Assembly (NCBI GenBank): GCA_032433595.1
Contig: JASWJB010000351.1
Coordinates: forward strand, 1 to 43,078
Direction: 5' to 3'
DNA from: Conoideocrella luteorostrata
Taxonomy: Eukaryota > Ascomycota > Sordariomycetes > Hypocreales > Clavicipitaceae
DNA: 43,078 nt
The notes under the pieces are model-generated. The model was not told the origin of the DNA and did no database searches. It saw only the letters and a list, made by a program, of their open reading frames with translations. Below, one piece after another: positions 41,692 to 43,078 of this stretch. Numbering within the stretch: the stretch's first letter is position 1; the number at the start of each line of letters is the position of its first letter. A program made the position numbers and the translations under genes.

Positions 41692-41983
41692 TGTCACAAT
41701 TGAGCAGCTATGGAAGTCGGGTCTCTAAGGCAGTGGAAAATTGTCCTTGATTTCTATCTAATTGACGGGGAGTTTGACTAATATTTATCTTTGCGATATG
41801 CCTCTTCTTCTGGATTCGTTTTATTCCATTGATTCTGACGATATCGTAGGCTTCCGGCGATGTTGAATTCCTCTAGCGATGCGCTTCCGTCGGCATTGTA
41901 CGATTCTGATGATATTGAATGCTTCCGGTAATGTTGAATGTTTCCGATCGCATCGTGCGTTTTTGTTGAGTGTTCCTGTAACA
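41692..41983 (+). mobile_element. Solo LTR, family A, with target duplication
   Basis: 292 bp from TGTCACAATTGAGCAG to TGTTCCTGTAACA, flanked by exact ACCTG (41687-41691, 41984-41988). It is nearly the same as the copy at 38692 in its central part. Confidence 0.92.
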
Positions 41984-42050
41984 ACCTGCGATATTAGATT
42001 CCTGTACGTCTTCCGAGAATTGAACCTTGACCTACAATGTCTGATGATTC
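41984..42050 (+). repeat. Satellite block 7, third part
   Basis: One monomer between two LTRs. It ends in GATTC, the left target duplication of the next element. Confidence 0.85.
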
Positions 42051-42246
42051 TGTGGGTTGCATAGGGTTCTGTGCAGCGATCTAGATCGTTGGATTCAAAT
42101 TGAATATATTCATAAGTCTCTGTTATCTAAGAAAGAAGAAAACAATTCAAGGCGGGAGGCACGATATCGTCGTATAAATATCGTGGCGGAAAGGTGACCA
42201 CATGACGCGCTCTGTGCTTCCTATTGTGCTTGGCGGGATTCCAACA
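42051..42246 (+). mobile_element. Solo LTR, family D, copy 2
   Basis: 196 bp from TGTGGGTTGCATAGGG to GGGATTCCAACA, flanked by exact GATTC (42046-42050, 42247-42251). A TATA box CGTATAAATATCG is near 42174. Confidence 0.92.
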
Positions 42247-42490
42247 GATTCGATAGCGACTGTACGTCTGCCGAGAATTGAACGTTTGAACAAGCTCGTC
42301 AGATTAACCTGCGATATCAGATGCCTGTTCGTCTTCCGACAGTCGAGCCTTTCGACGAGATCCTTGCAGCCTGTAAGTCTTCCGATATTTAAGCTTTTCA
42401 ACGAGCTTGTTAACTGACTTGCAATGTCTGATGCTTCTTGCAGCCTATACACCTTCCGGTATTTAAACCTTTTGACGAGCTTGTTACGCG
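42247..42490 (+). repeat. Satellite block 7, last part
   Basis: Three to four monomers (AACAAGCTCGTCAGATTAAC, CTGCGATATCAGATGCCTGT) lead into head G. Confidence 0.88.
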
Positions 42491-42953
42491 TCTGGAGCAG
42501 CTTCATGTTGTCTGCATCGTGTGCGCGGCGTTTTTGCGAGTCTTTTGCGCCAGGTTTCGTGCTGTCCTGAGCGCCGATGGTCGAGTTGTGGTGGCTGGGG
42601 CATAAGCCGCGTATTTTGGCTAATTGCACGCCGGGTGTTATCTTTAATGCCTTGCTATTTATTGCAACTCGTACGCTGGGCTCTTTTGTATCTTTTGCAC
42701 CAGACTTGGTCTCGTCTCGTTGTGTTGCTGCTGTGGTGTTGCTCGTTGTGGTGTTGTTTGTAAACCCTTGATAGCTGGATTCCTGACTGAGTGTGTTTGT
42801 CGTAGATTGCGCATCAGGTGTTTTGTTTCGCGCCCTGCGTTTTATTGCACCTCGTGCGCTGTGCTCTTTTGTATCTTTTGCACCGCTTTTGGTTCTATCT
42901 GGTGCGCTGGGCATGGTGTTGCGGGTTGTGGTGTTGCGGGTTGTGGTGTTGCT
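42491..42953 (+). repeat. Composite unit G: 5'-truncated head and GT-rich part
   Basis: It enters the head after the core (GTCTGCATCGTGTGCGCGGC), then has the GT-rich repeats (CTTTTGCACCAGACTTGGTC, TGTTTGTCGTAGATTGCGCA). Near the end the 15-bp repeat TGTGGTGTTGCGGGT is duplicated. A family-A LTR follows. Confidence 0.75.
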
Positions 42954-43078
42954 TGTCACAAGTGAGCAGCTATGGAAGTCGATCTCTAAGGCAGTGGAAA
43001 AATGTCCTTGATTTCTATCTAATTGACGGGAATTCGGCTGCTATTTATCTCTACGATATCCCTCTTCTCGTGCATTTA
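42954..43078 (+). mobile_element. LTR, family A, cut by window end
   Basis: The first 125 bp of a family-A LTR, TGTCACAAGTGAGCAG onward. Only sequence beyond the window can show whether it is solo or belongs to a full element. Confidence 0.85.

Noticed and set aside
1..43078. Telomere or subtelomere proof
   Set aside because: No TTAGGG-type tract is visible on either strand; a subtelomeric location remains only a possibility.

Overview
The window looks like repeat-dense, gene-poor DNA of a filamentous ascomycete (Pezizomycotina). The reasons are: remnants of a non-ribosomal peptide synthetase (NRPS), an intact fungal-specific FunK1 protein kinase with a fungal start context, a Ty3/gypsy element and a Tc1/mariner element whose stop codons sit where C-to-T or G-to-A changes would put them (RIP-like decay), and AT-rich degraded islands. 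The species cannot be named from the sequence. Only one long gene, the kinase at 35714-38149, looks intact.

Most of the window is built from one composite repeat that I find in seven copies, all on the + strand: (1) in five copies a short hairpin, (2) a CpG-rich 'head' about 0.3 kb long followed by GT-rich tandem sequence, (3) a triplet array made of CAG/CGG/CAT codon-like words with an embedded spacer motif, and (4) a degenerate satellite with a monomer of about 65-80 bp that carries the palindrome ACGAGCTCGT. Heads start near 126, 12840, 15867, 18401, 22163, 26700 and 42491. Satellite blocks are at 4388-7740, 9940-12766, 13780-14703, 15420-15530, 17306-18349, 25270-26700 and 39814-42490. 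The constant orientation of all parts points to a head-to-tail macrosatellite rather than independent insertions.

Into this scaffold are inserted: a broken NRPS fragment (7752-9935); solo LTRs of four families that I name A (about 300 bp, TGTCACAAG...), B (256-277 bp, TGTTAC/TGTTGC...), C (240 bp, TGTTGG...) and D (about 195 bp, TGTGGGTTGC...), most with exact 5-bp target duplications; a decayed Tc1/mariner transposase (20648-21060); and two copies of an AT-rich element, one with an 8-bp flanking duplication (21063-21460, 21486-21818).

The sixth composite unit is interrupted by an 11.2-kb block (27817-39005). It holds a 5' part of a gypsy element (gag, protease, reverse transcriptase, RNase H; integrase and 3' LTR absent), itself split by a family-B solo LTR, then the intact FunK1 gene with a recognisable promoter, then a partly deleted pair of family-B LTRs placed between the FunK1 stop codon and a candidate polyadenylation signal, then a family-A LTR. 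The triplet array resumes at 39006 and is itself interrupted by a minus-strand fragment of a condensation-domain-like acyltransferase (39300-39780). No tRNA, rRNA, CRISPR array or telomeric repeat was seen.
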